From positions 2,170,001 through 2,234,000 of the forward strand of contig NZ_VCNH01000008.1 in NCBI RefSeq assembly GCF_024355225.1: a DNA stretch of 64,000 nucleotides, written 5' to 3'. The DNA comes from Roseovarius sp. M141. Lineage in GTDB: Bacteria; Pseudomonadota; Alphaproteobacteria; Rhodobacterales; Rhodobacteraceae. Below the pieces are notes generated by a model. It saw only the letters and a program-made list of their open reading frames with translations, was not told the origin of the DNA and ran no database searches. Positions 56,455 to 64,000 of the stretch are shown piece by piece. Numbering within the stretch: the stretch's first letter is position 1; each line of letters opens with the position of its first letter. A program made the translations under genes and the position numbers.

Positions 56455-59400
56455 ATGAAAATCGAGAGAAAATTCACCAAGGCAGGCCAGGATGCGTATG
56501 CAGAGCTGGAATTCGTGACGACCGCGTCCGAGATCCGCAACCCTGACGGCACGACTGTTTTCAAACTCGACAATGTCGAAGTGCCCGCTGGCTGGAGCCA
56601 GGTCGCCAGCGACGTCATCGCGCAGAAGTATTTCCGCAAGGCCGGCGTTCCCGCGCGTCTGAAGAAGGTCAAGGAAAAGGGCGTCCCCGAATTCCTGTGG
56701 CGCTCGGTCGCCGACGGCAAGGATGTCGAAACGGGCGGGGAAACGTCCGCGCGGCAGGTCTTTGACCGGCTTGCCGGCGCCTGGGCCTACTGGGGCTGGA
56801 AGGGCGGCTATTTCACCGATGAGGCCGACGCACAGGCCTATTTCGACGAGATGCGCGTGATGCTGGCCCGCCAGATGGGCGCGCCCAACAGCCCGCAATG
56901 GTTCAACACCGGCCTGCACTGGGCCTATGGCATCGACGGTCCGGGGCAGGGGCACTATTACGTCGACTACAAGTCCGGCAAGCTGACGAAATCGACGTCA
57001 GCTTACGAGCATCCGCAGCCGCATGCCTGCTTCATCCAATCCGTCGCCGATGATCTGGTCGGCGATGGCGGCATCATGGATCTGTGGGTGCGCGAGGCGC
57101 GCCTGTTCAAGTACGGCTCGGGCACCGGCACGAACTTCTCCAGCCTGCGCGCGGCGAATGAGCCGCTGTCAGGCGGTGGTAAATCGTCGGGCCTGATGGG
57201 CTTTCTGAAAATCGGTGACCGTGCGGCCGGCGCGATCAAGTCGGGCGGCACGACGCGCCGCGCGGCGAAAATGGTGATCTGCGACGCCGACCACCCCGAC
57301 GTTCAGGAATTCATCAACTGGAAAGTGAAGGAAGAGCAGAAGGTCGCCAGCATCGTCGCCGGATCAAAGATGCACGAGCAGAAGCTGAACGAGATCTTTG
57401 CCGCGATCCGCGCATGGGATGGCAGCAGTGACGATTCGGTCGACCCCAGGAAAAACGCGCAGTTGAAGGACGCCATCCGCAGCGCCAAGAAATGCTCGAT
57501 CCCCGAAACCTACGTCAAGCGCGTGCTGGATTATGCCAAGCAGGGCTACGAGAGCATTGAATTCCCGACCTACGACACCGATTGGGATAGCGAGGCATAT
57601 GCCTCCGTTTCGGGCCAGAACTCCAACAACTCGATCCGCGTGACCGATGCCTTCCTCAAGGCGGTCAAGGACGATGCCAATTGGGCGCTGCTGAACCGCA
57701 CAGACGGCTCGGTTGCCAAGACGATCAAGGCGCGTGATCTGTGGGAAGATGTCGGCCATGCCGCATGGGCCTGCGCCGATCCGGGCATCCAGTATCACGA
57801 CACGGTCAACGCGTGGCACACCTGCCCCGAAGATGGCGAGATCCGCGGGTCCAACCCTTGCTCGGAGTACATGTTTCTCGACGACACGGCCTGCAACCTC
57901 GCCTCGATGAACCTGCTGAAATTCTACGACAATGGCCGCTTCGATTCTGAGGGCTACATGCACGCTTCGCGCCTGTGGACTGTGACGCTGGAAATCAGCG
58001 TGATGATGGCACAGTTCCCGTCCAAGGAAATCGCGCAGCGCAGCTACGATTTCCGTACATTGGGTCTGGGATATGCCAATATCGGCGGTCTGCTGATGAA
58101 CATGGGCCACGGCTATGACAGCGATGAAGGCCGCGCCTTGTGCGGTGCGCTGAGTGCGATCATGACCGGCGTGGCCTATGCTACCTCTGCCGAAATGGCG
58201 GGCGAGCTGGGCCCGTTTGCCGGCTACGAGCGCAATGCCGAGCATATGCTGCGTGTCATCCGCAACCACCGCAACGCAGCCTATGGCGCCTCGGGCGGCT
58301 ATGAAAATCTGGCGGTGAAACCTGTCCCGCTGGACGTTGCGAACTGCCCTGACAGCCGTCTGGTCGAATTGGCCATGTCCAGCTGGGACGAGGCGCTGGC
58401 CTTGGGCGAAAAGCACGGTTATCGCAACGCGCAATCCACCGTCATCGCGCCCACCGGTACGATCGGTCTGGTCATGGATTGCGACACCACGGGGATCGAG
58501 CCCGACTTTGCGCTGGTCAAGTTCAAGAAACTCGCCGGTGGCGGCTATTTCAAGATCATCAACCAATCGGTTCCTGCCGCGCTAGAAATGCTGGGCTATG
58601 GCAGCGCGCATATTGAGGAAATCATCGGCTACGCCGTGGGCCACGGCACCATCGGCAACGCACCGGGGATCAACCACACCTCGCTGATCGGCCACGGTTT
58701 CGGCCCCAATGAGCTGGCCAAGGTGGATGCGGCGCTGGGGTCGGCCTTCGACATCCGGTTCGTGTTCAACCAGTGGACGCTGGGCGCCGAATTTTGCACC
58801 AATGTTCTGGGCATCCCGGCGGCCAAGCTGAACGATGCGGCCTTCGATCTGCTGGCGCATCTGGGGTATTCCCGCGCCGATATCGAGGCGGCGAACGACC
58901 ATGTCTGTGGCACCATGACACTGGAAGGCGCGCCGCATCTGAAGGTCGAGCATTACCACATCTTCGACTGCGCCAACCCCTGCGGCAAGAAGGGCAAACG
59001 TTATCTCAGCGTCAACAGCCACATTACCATGATGGCTGCCGCGCAATCCTTCATCTCGGGCGCGATCTCCAAGACGATCAACATGGCCAACGACGCCACG
59101 ATCGAGGATTGCCAGAAGGCGTACGAGCTGTCCTGGTCCCTCGGGGTCAAGGCCAACGCGCTCTACCGCGACGGCTCCAAGCTCAGCCAGCCGCTGGCAT
59201 CCGCGCTGGTCGAGGATGACGATGACGCGGCAGACGTGCTGGAATCGGGCAGCAACCACGATAAGGCGGTCGTTCTGGCCGAAAAGATCGTCGAAAAGAT
59301 CGTCATCAAAGAGGTCAACAAGTTCCAGCGCGACAAGATGCCGGAGCGGCGCAAGGGCTATACCCAGAAGGCGATCATCGGCGGTCACAAGGTGTATTTG

Positions 59401-60135
59401 CGCACGGGCGAATATGAAGACGGCCAACTGGGCGAGATTTTCATCGACATGCACAAGGAAGGCGCCGGTTTCCGTGCGATGATGAACAACTTTGCCATCG
59501 CTGTGTCGGTGGGCCTGCAATACGGCGTGCCGCTGGAGGAGTTTGTCGACGCCTTCACCTTCACCAAGTTCGAGCCGTCGGGCATGGTGCAGGGCAATGA
59601 CAGCATCAAGAACGCGACCTCGATCCTGGATTACATCTTCCGTGAACTGGCGGTGTCCTATCTGGATCGCACCGATCTGGCGCATGTGAAACCCGAGGGC
59701 CACAGCTTTGATGATCTGGGTCGCGGCGAAGAGGAAGGCGTGCGCAACATCAGTGAGATGAGCGAGGCCGCTGCCACCAGATCGCTCGCGGTGCTCAAAC
59801 AGATCAGCTCGACCGGGTATCTGCGCAAGCGTCTGCCGCAGGAGCTGTACGTGCTCAACGGAGGCCAGATGCCCAGCCAAATGACAGCCCAAGGCGGCGG
59901 CGATCCGGTCGCGAGCCTCCAGACTCTGGTGCCCGAGACGACAAGCACAGCAACGCTGGTGGCGTCTCAGACCACGGTTACGTCATCGGGCGCAGTGTCC
60001 ATGGACGCCCGCACCAAGGCCCGCATGCAGGGCTACGAGGGCGAAGCCTGCAGCGACTGCGGCAACTACACGCTGGTGCGCAACGGCACCTGCATGAAAT
60101 GCAACACCTGTGGCGCGACGAGTGGGTGTAGCTGA
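56455..60135 (+). CDS. nrdJ: Ribonucleotide reductase class II, adenosylcobalamin-dependent
   Basis: Makes deoxyribonucleotides with adenosylcobalamin as radical source. The 1226-residue product is the long monomeric type. It has the N-terminal lobe ([20 protein letters not shown]), the catalytic barrel with [20 protein letters not shown] (active Cys and Glu), [20 protein letters not shown], and a C-terminal zinc-ribbon/redox tail [13 protein letters not shown] followed by [14 protein letters not shown]. The ATG at 56455 follows GAGAGGGCAGTGAC; an in-frame upstream extension (from 56368) is not conserved. No activase or NrdAB is nearby. Regulation is likely through NrdR and possibly DnaA sites in the leader. 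Confidence 0.96.
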   Translation: MKIERKFTKAGQDAYAELEFVTTASEIRNPDGTTVFKLDNVEVPAGWSQVASDVIAQKYFRKAGVPARLKKVKEKGVPEFLWRSVADGKDVETGGETSARQVFDRLAGAWAYWGWKGGYFTDEADAQAYFDEMRVMLARQMGAPNSPQWFNTGLHWAYGIDGPGQGHYYVDYKSGKLTKSTSAYEHPQPHACFIQSVADDLVGDGGIMDLWVREARLFKYGSGTGTNFSSLRAANEPLSGGGKSSGLMGFLKIGDRAAGAIKSGGTTRRAAKMVICDADHPDVQEFINWKVKEEQKVASIVAGSKMHEQKLNEIFAAIRAWDGSSDDSVDPRKNAQLKDAIRSAKKCSIPETYVKRVLDYAKQGYESIEFPTYDTDWDSEAYASVSGQNSNNSIRVTDAFLKAVKDDANWALLNRTDGSVAKTIKARDLWEDVGHAAWACADPGIQYHDTVNAWHTCPEDGEIRGSNPCSEYMFLDDTACNLASMNLLKFYDNGRFDSEGYMHASRLWTVTLEISVMMAQFPSKEIAQRSYDFRTLGLGYANIGGLLMNMGHGYDSDEGRALCGALSAIMTGVAYATSAEMAGELGPFAGYERNAEHMLRVIRNHRNAAYGASGGYENLAVKPVPLDVANCPDSRLVELAMSSWDEALALGEKHGYRNAQSTVIAPTGTIGLVMDCDTTGIEPDFALVKFKKLAGGGYFKIINQSVPAALEMLGYGSAHIEEIIGYAVGHGTIGNAPGINHTSLIGHGFGPNELAKVDAALGSAFDIRFVFNQWTLGAEFCTNVLGIPAAKLNDAAFDLLAHLGYSRADIEAANDHVCGTMTLEGAPHLKVEHYHIFDCANPCGKKGKRYLSVNSHITMMAAAQSFISGAISKTINMANDATIEDCQKAYELSWSLGVKANALYRDGSKLSQPLASALVEDDDDAADVLESGSNHDKAVVLAEKIVEKIVIKEVNKFQRDKMPERRKGYTQKAIIGGHKVYLRTGEYEDGQLGEIFIDMHKEGAGFRAMMNNFAIAVSVGLQYGVPLEEFVDAFTFTKFEPSGMVQGNDSIKNATSILDYIFRELAVSYLDRTDLAHVKPEGHSFDDLGRGEEEGVRNISEMSEAAATRSLAVLKQISSTGYLRKRLPQELYVLNGGQMPSQMTAQGGGDPVASLQTLVPETTSTATLVASQTTVTSSGAVSMDARTKARMQGYEGEACSDCGNYTLVRNGTCMKCNTCGATSGCS

Positions 60136-60277
60136 GGGAGTGAGGGTTTTTGTCGGTAGGGGCAAGGTAGCTCCCAAATCGGGCAAAGATCGTCCCGACT
60201 GTGAGAAATCGTAATTGTGAGAAGCCGTAATTTCGTTCGAATTTCAAAATTCGGTTGATACAATCTCCATGAAATAG

Positions 60278-60658
60278 GGGGTTCGCGCGCTAGGCGCGCG
60301 AACCATACCAAATTTACCACAAGCTGCAGATCTTGCATTCAGTGGTGACTTCAAAGGGTACCGAGACTTCATTCAAGAGCTCTACAAATTCGCGATCTCT
60401 GGAGGAGGAGAGGATAAGGTTGCCAGCCTCGCTCATAAGTTCACTGACGTCTCGGACGCAACCTTCGACCGCATAACTCAAGAAGATATGTTGAACTTCG
60501 TTGGAAGAATTAGTTGTTTACTCCCCCATGGAGGTATCTCGCACAAAAATACCCATCGAATGCTTCTTACTGCCGGGCACGACCTGTAGCCGAATTTGTA
60601 TGCCATGGCATTCTATATGGCACGTCAGGACATCGAAGTTTACAAATTTCAGGATTGA
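60278..60658 (+). pseudogene. Fragment of an unknown protein interrupted by an in-frame TAG
   Basis: One frame is open from 60278, and from about 60305 reads like protein: ADLAFSGDFKGYRDFIQELY, then TDVSDATFDRITQEDMLNFV, to a TAG at 60587-60589. It continues in the same frame with PNLYAMAFYMARQDIEVYKF to a TGA at 60656-60658. There is no start codon or ribosome site, and the GC content is lower than in neighbouring genes. I read it as the broken C-terminal part of an accessory gene carried by the element; no family recognised. Confidence 0.45.
60280..60304. repeat. Perfect 11-base-pair hairpin in the nrdJ 3' region
   Basis: GGTTCGCGCGC (60280-60290) pairs perfectly with GCGCGCGAACC (60294-60304) around a TAG loop. 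It lies 145 bases after the nrdJ stop. There is no poly-T run, so it may be a transcript-stabilising structure or part of the decayed element. Confidence 0.6.
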
Positions 60659-60930
60659 AAACGGTTGGATGTTTTAGGGCTGCCGTCTGCCCACCAAGGA
60701 GGCCAGCGTTCGATTGCCACGGAATCAGCTCTGGTTGTCATTTGCTGAGATCACAGTGACTATTGGGTATTTTCGGGGCATTTATCAGAAACTCGCAAAC
60801 AGGTATCCTAGACAACTCAAAAGGGCACCAAATTGAAGTAAATGCGCGAAGTTGCGTTCTTACCCGACAAAAGTTGCGTTTCTCGCCGGACAAGTTGCGA
60901 GTCATGCCGGACGGCACATCAAAAGAAAAG

Positions 60931-61005
60931 TGGCTGGGGTGGTAGGATTCGAACCTACGATACACGGTACCAAAAACCGATGCCTTACCGCTTGGCTACA
61001 CCCCA
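60931..61005 (-). tRNA. tRNA-Gln (UUG)
   Basis: A 75-base cloverleaf on the minus strand with encoded CCA: acceptor TGGGGTG/CACCCCA, D arm AGCCAAGCGGTAAGGC, anticodon loop TTTTGGT (anticodon TTG), and T arm with GGTTCGAATCC. The element-like scar ends 17 bases beyond its 3' end. Confidence 0.97.
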
Positions 61006-61016
61006 ACGTGGCGTGG

Positions 61017-61045
61017 TGATTACTCTGGCCCGGCATGGGGTGCAA
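61017..61045 (-). promoter_or_regulatory. Putative promoter of tRNA-Gln
   Basis: On the minus strand TTGCAC (61040-61045) and TAATCA (61017-61022) are 17 bases apart, and the predicted start is about 5 bases before the tRNA 5' end at 61005. Confidence 0.5.
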
Positions 61046-61145
61046 GACCGAATGGCAAAATATTCTGGCCTTTTCGCGGGTTTCTTTGCGGGCGTCGTGA
61101 CTTGCGTGATGAATAGGCGTGAAGGGGGCTGTCAAAGGGGCCGGA

Positions 61146-61646
61146 TCAGTCCAGTGTTTCTTCGGGGCCGACGCCCCAGAGGGCAGATTTCGCCACCCAG
61201 CCGCCATAGCCGCCAACCGACAGATCGCACCAGTCGCGCCTGCATTCATCAATGCGAGCGATGACACCCAGCTCCATCTGGGCCACGACCAGAGATTTTG
61301 GGTCAGGATTCGTGTGCAATTGCAGCATGTCCTGCTCGACCAGCACGGTGCGTACGCCAGACAGCAGCGAATAATGCATCCAGCCGCCCGCGCCGTCGCG
61401 GTCACGCACGCGGCGCCAATGTCCATGCTCGGCGGTGATTTCCAAAGGCGTGTCGCGCTTGCGAAAAATCCAGTCGATGCGGTGTGTCCGGCTGGGGCCA
61501 CGCCGCGCGTATCCTTCGGCTGCCTTCATCGACACAAAACGCGGTAGCGGCAGGTTGGTAACCGGACCGCGATCCTGCGCTGCGAGTGAAATAGGAAACG
61601 TGGCGGCAAGCGCCAACACCCAAAGCGTTCGGAATGGCCTGACCAT
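61146..61646 (-). CDS. Exported SH3-domain protein (SH3_4 type)
   Basis: The 166-residue product has a signal peptide (MVRPFRTLWVLALAATFPISLAAQ) and two bacterial SH3-like segments: PRFVSMKAAEGYARRGPSRTHRIDWIFRKRDTPLEI and the WMHYSLLSG region, then VVAQMELGVIARIDECRRDWCDLSVGGYGGWVAKSALWG with a Cys pair. The family is periplasmic, of unclear function, and may bind cell wall. The ATG at 61646 was preferred over an upstream frame extension with no start signal. It is divergent from the dehydrogenase. Confidence 0.85.
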   Translation of the reverse strand: MVRPFRTLWVLALAATFPISLAAQDRGPVTNLPLPRFVSMKAAEGYARRGPSRTHRIDWIFRKRDTPLEITAEHGHWRRVRDRDGAGGWMHYSLLSGVRTVLVEQDMLQLHTNPDPKSLVVAQMELGVIARIDECRRDWCDLSVGGYGGWVAKSALWGVGPEETLD

Positions 61647-61751
61647 ATTCAGATTTCTGCCCGTTCTGACCTGCGGGGTTCTTGTGCCCCGCCCGTTACT
61701 GCGCCACCATGTCACGAAGAATGTGAACATGGAAGATCAAGGAGACGCTTC

Positions 61752-62732
61752 ATGCCATCTCACCGTCTGAGTGTTGCCCTGACGCGGCGCTTGCCCGAAC
61801 CGGTCGAGGCCCGCCTGTGCGAGTTGTTCGACACCACGCTGCGCGAGGACGACACCCCGATGACCCGCGAGGAGCTGGTGGCGGCTGCACGTGGTTCCGA
61901 TGTTCTGGTGCCGACGCTCACGGACCGGATCGACGCGGGGCTGATCGGGCAGGCCGGCGACCGGCTCAAGCTGATTGCGAATTACGGCGCGGGGGTTGAT
62001 CATATCGACGTGGCGACCGCGCGCCAGCGGGGCATTCTAGTGTCGAACACGCCGGGCGTGTCCGCAGATGACACCGCCGACATGACCATGGCGCTGATCC
62101 TGAGCGTCACGCGCCGCATCCCCGAGGGGCTTGCGTTGATGCAATCGGGCGAATGGCGGGGATGGTCGCCGACCGCGCTGCTGGGCGGGCGCGTGTCGGG
62201 GCGGCGGTTGGGGGTTCTCGGCCTTGGCCGGATCGGGCAGGCGGTGGCGCGGCGCGCGGCGGCCTTTGGCATGGAGGTGCATTACCACAACCGCAAGCGC
62301 CTGCGCCCCGAGATCGAAGAGGAACTGGGCGCGCGCTATTGGGAGAGCCTGGATCAGATGGTCGCGCGAATGGATGTGATTTCGGTCAACTGCCCGCATA
62401 CCCCTTCGACCTTTCATCTGATGAACGCCCGTCGACTGGCGCTGATGAAGGAGGGCGCGGTGATTGTGAATACGTCGCGCGGCGAAGTGATCGACCAGAA
62501 CGCCCTGACGCGGATGCTGCGCGCGGGCGAAATCGGGGGCGCGGGGCTGGATGTCTACGAGGACGCGTCCAATCCACGCCTGCGCGCGATGAAGAATGTC
62601 GTACTGCTGCCTCACATGGGCTCGGCCACTATCGAGGGGCGGATGGAAATGGGAGAGAAGGTTCTGGTGAATATCAAGACCTTTCAGGACGGCCACCGCC
62701 CGCCCGATCAGGTCGTTCCGGCGATGCTGTAA
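61752..62732 (+). CDS. D-2-hydroxyacid dehydrogenase (glyoxylate/hydroxypyruvate reductase type)
   Basis: NAD(P)-dependent enzyme of 326 residues. It has the Rossmann motif LGVLGLGRIGQAVARRAAAFG (about 153-173), the substrate Arg in VNTSRGEVIDQNAL, and the His-Glu region around LLPHMGSATIEGR (catalytic His). The pattern fits GhrB-like or D-glycerate dehydrogenases; the exact substrate is not fixed. AAGGAGACGCTTC precedes the ATG. Confidence 0.88.
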   Translation: MPSHRLSVALTRRLPEPVEARLCELFDTTLREDDTPMTREELVAAARGSDVLVPTLTDRIDAGLIGQAGDRLKLIANYGAGVDHIDVATARQRGILVSNTPGVSADDTADMTMALILSVTRRIPEGLALMQSGEWRGWSPTALLGGRVSGRRLGVLGLGRIGQAVARRAAAFGMEVHYHNRKRLRPEIEEELGARYWESLDQMVARMDVISVNCPHTPSTFHLMNARRLALMKEGAVIVNTSRGEVIDQNALTRMLRAGEIGGAGLDVYEDASNPRLRAMKNVVLLPHMGSATIEGRMEMGEKVLVNIKTFQDGHRPPDQVVPAML

Positions 62733-62930
62733 CATACGCGCGCTGCTTCTGGCGCGATTGCTGTTGGCGGGCGGCGGCGCAGCAGGCCGCCGATGCCACC
62801 GCGCCCGAGATTGGCGCGGCGGCCGCCTCGCCCAAACGGCTACCATTCTCCGGCGGGGCTGGGCGTCCCCCCTTGGCCTTTGCGCCCTAACGCGCAAGGA
62901 TGCGGGCAAACAAAGCAATGGCAGGGGCAC

Positions 62931-63623
62931 ATGGGCGGGATGGGGCAGACAGGGCGCGGCACATTCGCGCGCTTGACCGTGCTGGCGGTGACATGCGCGC
63001 TGGCGCTGGCGGGCTGTGCGCGGCCCCTCACGCAGAATGAACGCCGCTTTGCCGCTGATATCCTCGGGCCATCGCTGGATCTGGATGCCGTGCGCATCGC
63101 ACGGGGGTTCACGCCTTTGCCGCCACCGCCCGAGACGCCCGACACCTCCGATCTCTACCCGATCATCGTGGAGAATCAGGTGAGTGGCCTGTGCGATCGC
63201 ACGGCGCCCGAGCCGCGCAGTGGACCGCCCCCCGGCTGGGCGCTGTGGAGCAGGGTCCACATGAGCCGCGAATTCTACCGCGCTGATCTGGCGCCGGATT
63301 GGCCGCGCTCTGCGCGGTTCCCTCAGGCCCTGGTGCTGGCGCATGAACTGGTCCATGTCTGGCAGTGGCAGAACCGGCGCATCACCGGCTACCGTCCCGC
63401 GCGGGCGGCGTTGGAAAGCTTCGTCAACATGGACCCCTATTTCTATGTACCGGGGCCAGACGCCACCTTCCTGAAATTCGGGTTTGAACAGCAGGCGGCG
63501 CTGCTGGAGGATTACGTCTGCTACACGCTCTACGATCCGGCTACGCCCCGTCGGGCCGAGTTGCGACCGCTGCTTGCGCCCCATTTTCCCGTTGGCAGGC
63601 TGGATGCGGCGCTGGCAAACTAG
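62931..63623 (+). CDS. Lipoprotein with an HExxH zinc-protease-like motif
   Basis: The 230-residue product has a lipoprotein signal ending in the lipobox LAGC (ALALAGCARP). The sequence VLAHELVHVWQWQNR holds a His-Glu-x-x-His site that binds zinc in metallopeptidases; a third ligand is not clear. The ATG at 62931 follows GCAGGGGCAC; the next ATG (62940) is also possible. The family is typical of Rhodobacterales but unnamed. It follows the dehydrogenase gene after about 200 bases. Confidence 0.75.
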   Translation: MGGMGQTGRGTFARLTVLAVTCALALAGCARPLTQNERRFAADILGPSLDLDAVRIARGFTPLPPPPETPDTSDLYPIIVENQVSGLCDRTAPEPRSGPPPGWALWSRVHMSREFYRADLAPDWPRSARFPQALVLAHELVHVWQWQNRRITGYRPARAALESFVNMDPYFYVPGPDATFLKFGFEQQAALLEDYVCYTLYDPATPRRAELRPLLAPHFPVGRLDAALAN

Positions 63624-63734
63624 CGCCGCAGCGACCGCGCGTCGGTTTTGCCATCCGTTATGTCGGATGGGCCGCGCGCCACGCGCTGGACATGATAGAA
63701 GCGTGGCAACAAATGCCCATCGGAGTCCCAGCGC

Positions 63735-64000
63735 ATGAAAACCAATGTCAAAGCCCTAGTCGTCGGCGGCGGTGCCGTCGGCACCTCGATAGCCTATCAT
63801 CTGGCACGCGCCGGCTGGGATGACGTCATGCTTCTGGAGCGGGACGAACTGACATCCGGCTCAACGTGGCATGCCGCTGGCCTTCTGCCCTATTTTAACA
63901 TGAGCTACGCAACGACCCACATCCACGACTATTCGATCAAGTTCTACAAGACGCTGGAGGAGGAGACCGGCCTCAATGCGGGTTTTGCCGTCGTCGGCAA
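63735..64000 (+). CDS. FAD-dependent oxidoreductase, dimethylglycine/sarcosine dehydrogenase type (5' part)
   Basis: Cut off by the window end after 88 codons. It begins MKTNVKALVVGGGAVGTSIAYHLARAGWDDVMLLERDEL, a FAD-binding Gly-rich loop with the Glu that contacts the ribose. The segment STWHAAGLLPYFNMSYATTHIHDYS is typical of the two-domain GcvT-fused dehydrogenases common in Roseobacters that degrade methylated amines. The substrate cannot be told from this end. Confidence 0.8.
   Translation, partial: MKTNVKALVVGGGAVGTSIAYHLARAGWDDVMLLERDELTSGSTWHAAGLLPYFNMSYATTHIHDYSIKFYKTLEEETGLNAGFAVVG

Larger units (their letters stand above)
60200..60913. mobile_element. Possible decayed transposon with multiple end repeats (Tn7/Mu/IS21-like style)
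   Basis: The left side has a tandem 16-base repeat (60200-60215, 60216-60231; 14 of 16 identical). The right side has three 21-22-base repeats beginning AAGTTGCG and ending in GAC (60849-60870, 60871-60891, 60892-60913). Read inward, the right repeats contain GAGAAACGCAACTT and the left ones GAGAAATCGTAATT, i.e. related motifs in inverted orientation. Multiple terminal repeats of this size are typical of Tn7, Mu, Tn5053 and IS21 elements, whose ends usually begin TGT. No transposase and no clear target-site duplication is visible. The interior is AT-richer than the surroundings. Confidence 0.4.

Noticed and set aside
58582..59892. 436-codon open frame antisense to nrdJ
   Set aside because: Shadow frame; nrdJ on the plus strand is unmistakable.
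1..64000. CRISPR arrays, rRNA operons, tmRNA, intact IS elements, toxin-antitoxin pairs
   Set aside because: I looked for direct repeats with spacers, conserved rRNA segments and transposase motifs and found none.

Overview
The window reads as ordinary chromosome of a marine-type alphaproteobacterium of the order Rhodobacterales (Roseobacter group). The evidence is a high-GC coding style, a set of Rhodobacterales core genes (a zur-znuCB/znuA zinc locus, a DUF4167 protein, a ccm cluster carrying gene-transfer-agent lysis genes, trpGDC-moaC-moeA-lexA, and a B12-dependent ribonucleotide reductase), and the alphaproteobacterial form of the SOS box (GAAC-N7-GAAC). No plasmid, prophage, CRISPR or intact insertion sequence is visible.

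Layout. 1-5.4 kb: gap, a DUF808 membrane protein, transketolase, a coiled-coil protein and zapA. 5.5-8 kb: an SOS-boxed UvrD/PcrA helicase. 8-11.5 kb: the zinc uptake locus, with zur-znuC-znuB facing znuA across two Zur-like sites. 11.6-13.7 kb: an SGNH-hydrolase-like exported protein next to a CAU tRNA. 13.8-23.5 kb: purM-purN, rnd, a lipoprotein, sufE, purL, a PLP lyase, mazG and an agmatinase. 23.5-27 kb: DUF1499, prfA-prmC and DUF4167. 27-30.4 kb: a candidate small RNA, a LysR regulator, murI and argC. 30.4-35.4 kb: ccmE, the GTA endolysin and holin, ccmF-ccmH, and an enoyl-CoA hydratase. 35.6-41.2 kb: gltA, gltX, comEC and lexA. 41.3-50.9 kb: moeA, moaC, trpC-trpD-trpG, a divergent-polysaccharide-deacetylase-like protein, an RluE-type pseudouridine synthase, trpE (frameshifted) and a PpiD-like foldase. 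51-55.7 kb: an aminotransferase, gpt, a gutted LysE-family gene, fabI, pdxH, a two-domain cold-shock protein and DUF192. 55.7-60.1 kb: tRNA-Pro and nrdJ behind a long regulatory leader. 60.1-61 kb: an AT-richer accessory scar and tRNA-Gln. 61.1-64 kb: an SH3 protein, a 2-hydroxyacid dehydrogenase, a lipoprotein with an HExxH motif, and the start of an FAD oxidoreductase.

How the genes work together. The zinc locus is a self-contained Zur regulon. lexA and the UvrD helicase share the same SOS box. trpE, trpG, trpD and trpC supply tryptophan synthesis, but trpE as read here is broken by an apparent 5-base deletion. The ccm genes enclose a GTA lysis cassette, and comEC and lexA, both tied to GTA biology in Rhodobacter, lie within 10 kb of it.

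No clear new multi-gene system is present. The least explained sequences are the transposon-like scar between nrdJ and tRNA-Gln (60200-60913), the small-RNA candidate at 27203-27282, the trpE frameshift, and the paired palindromes downstream of trpE.
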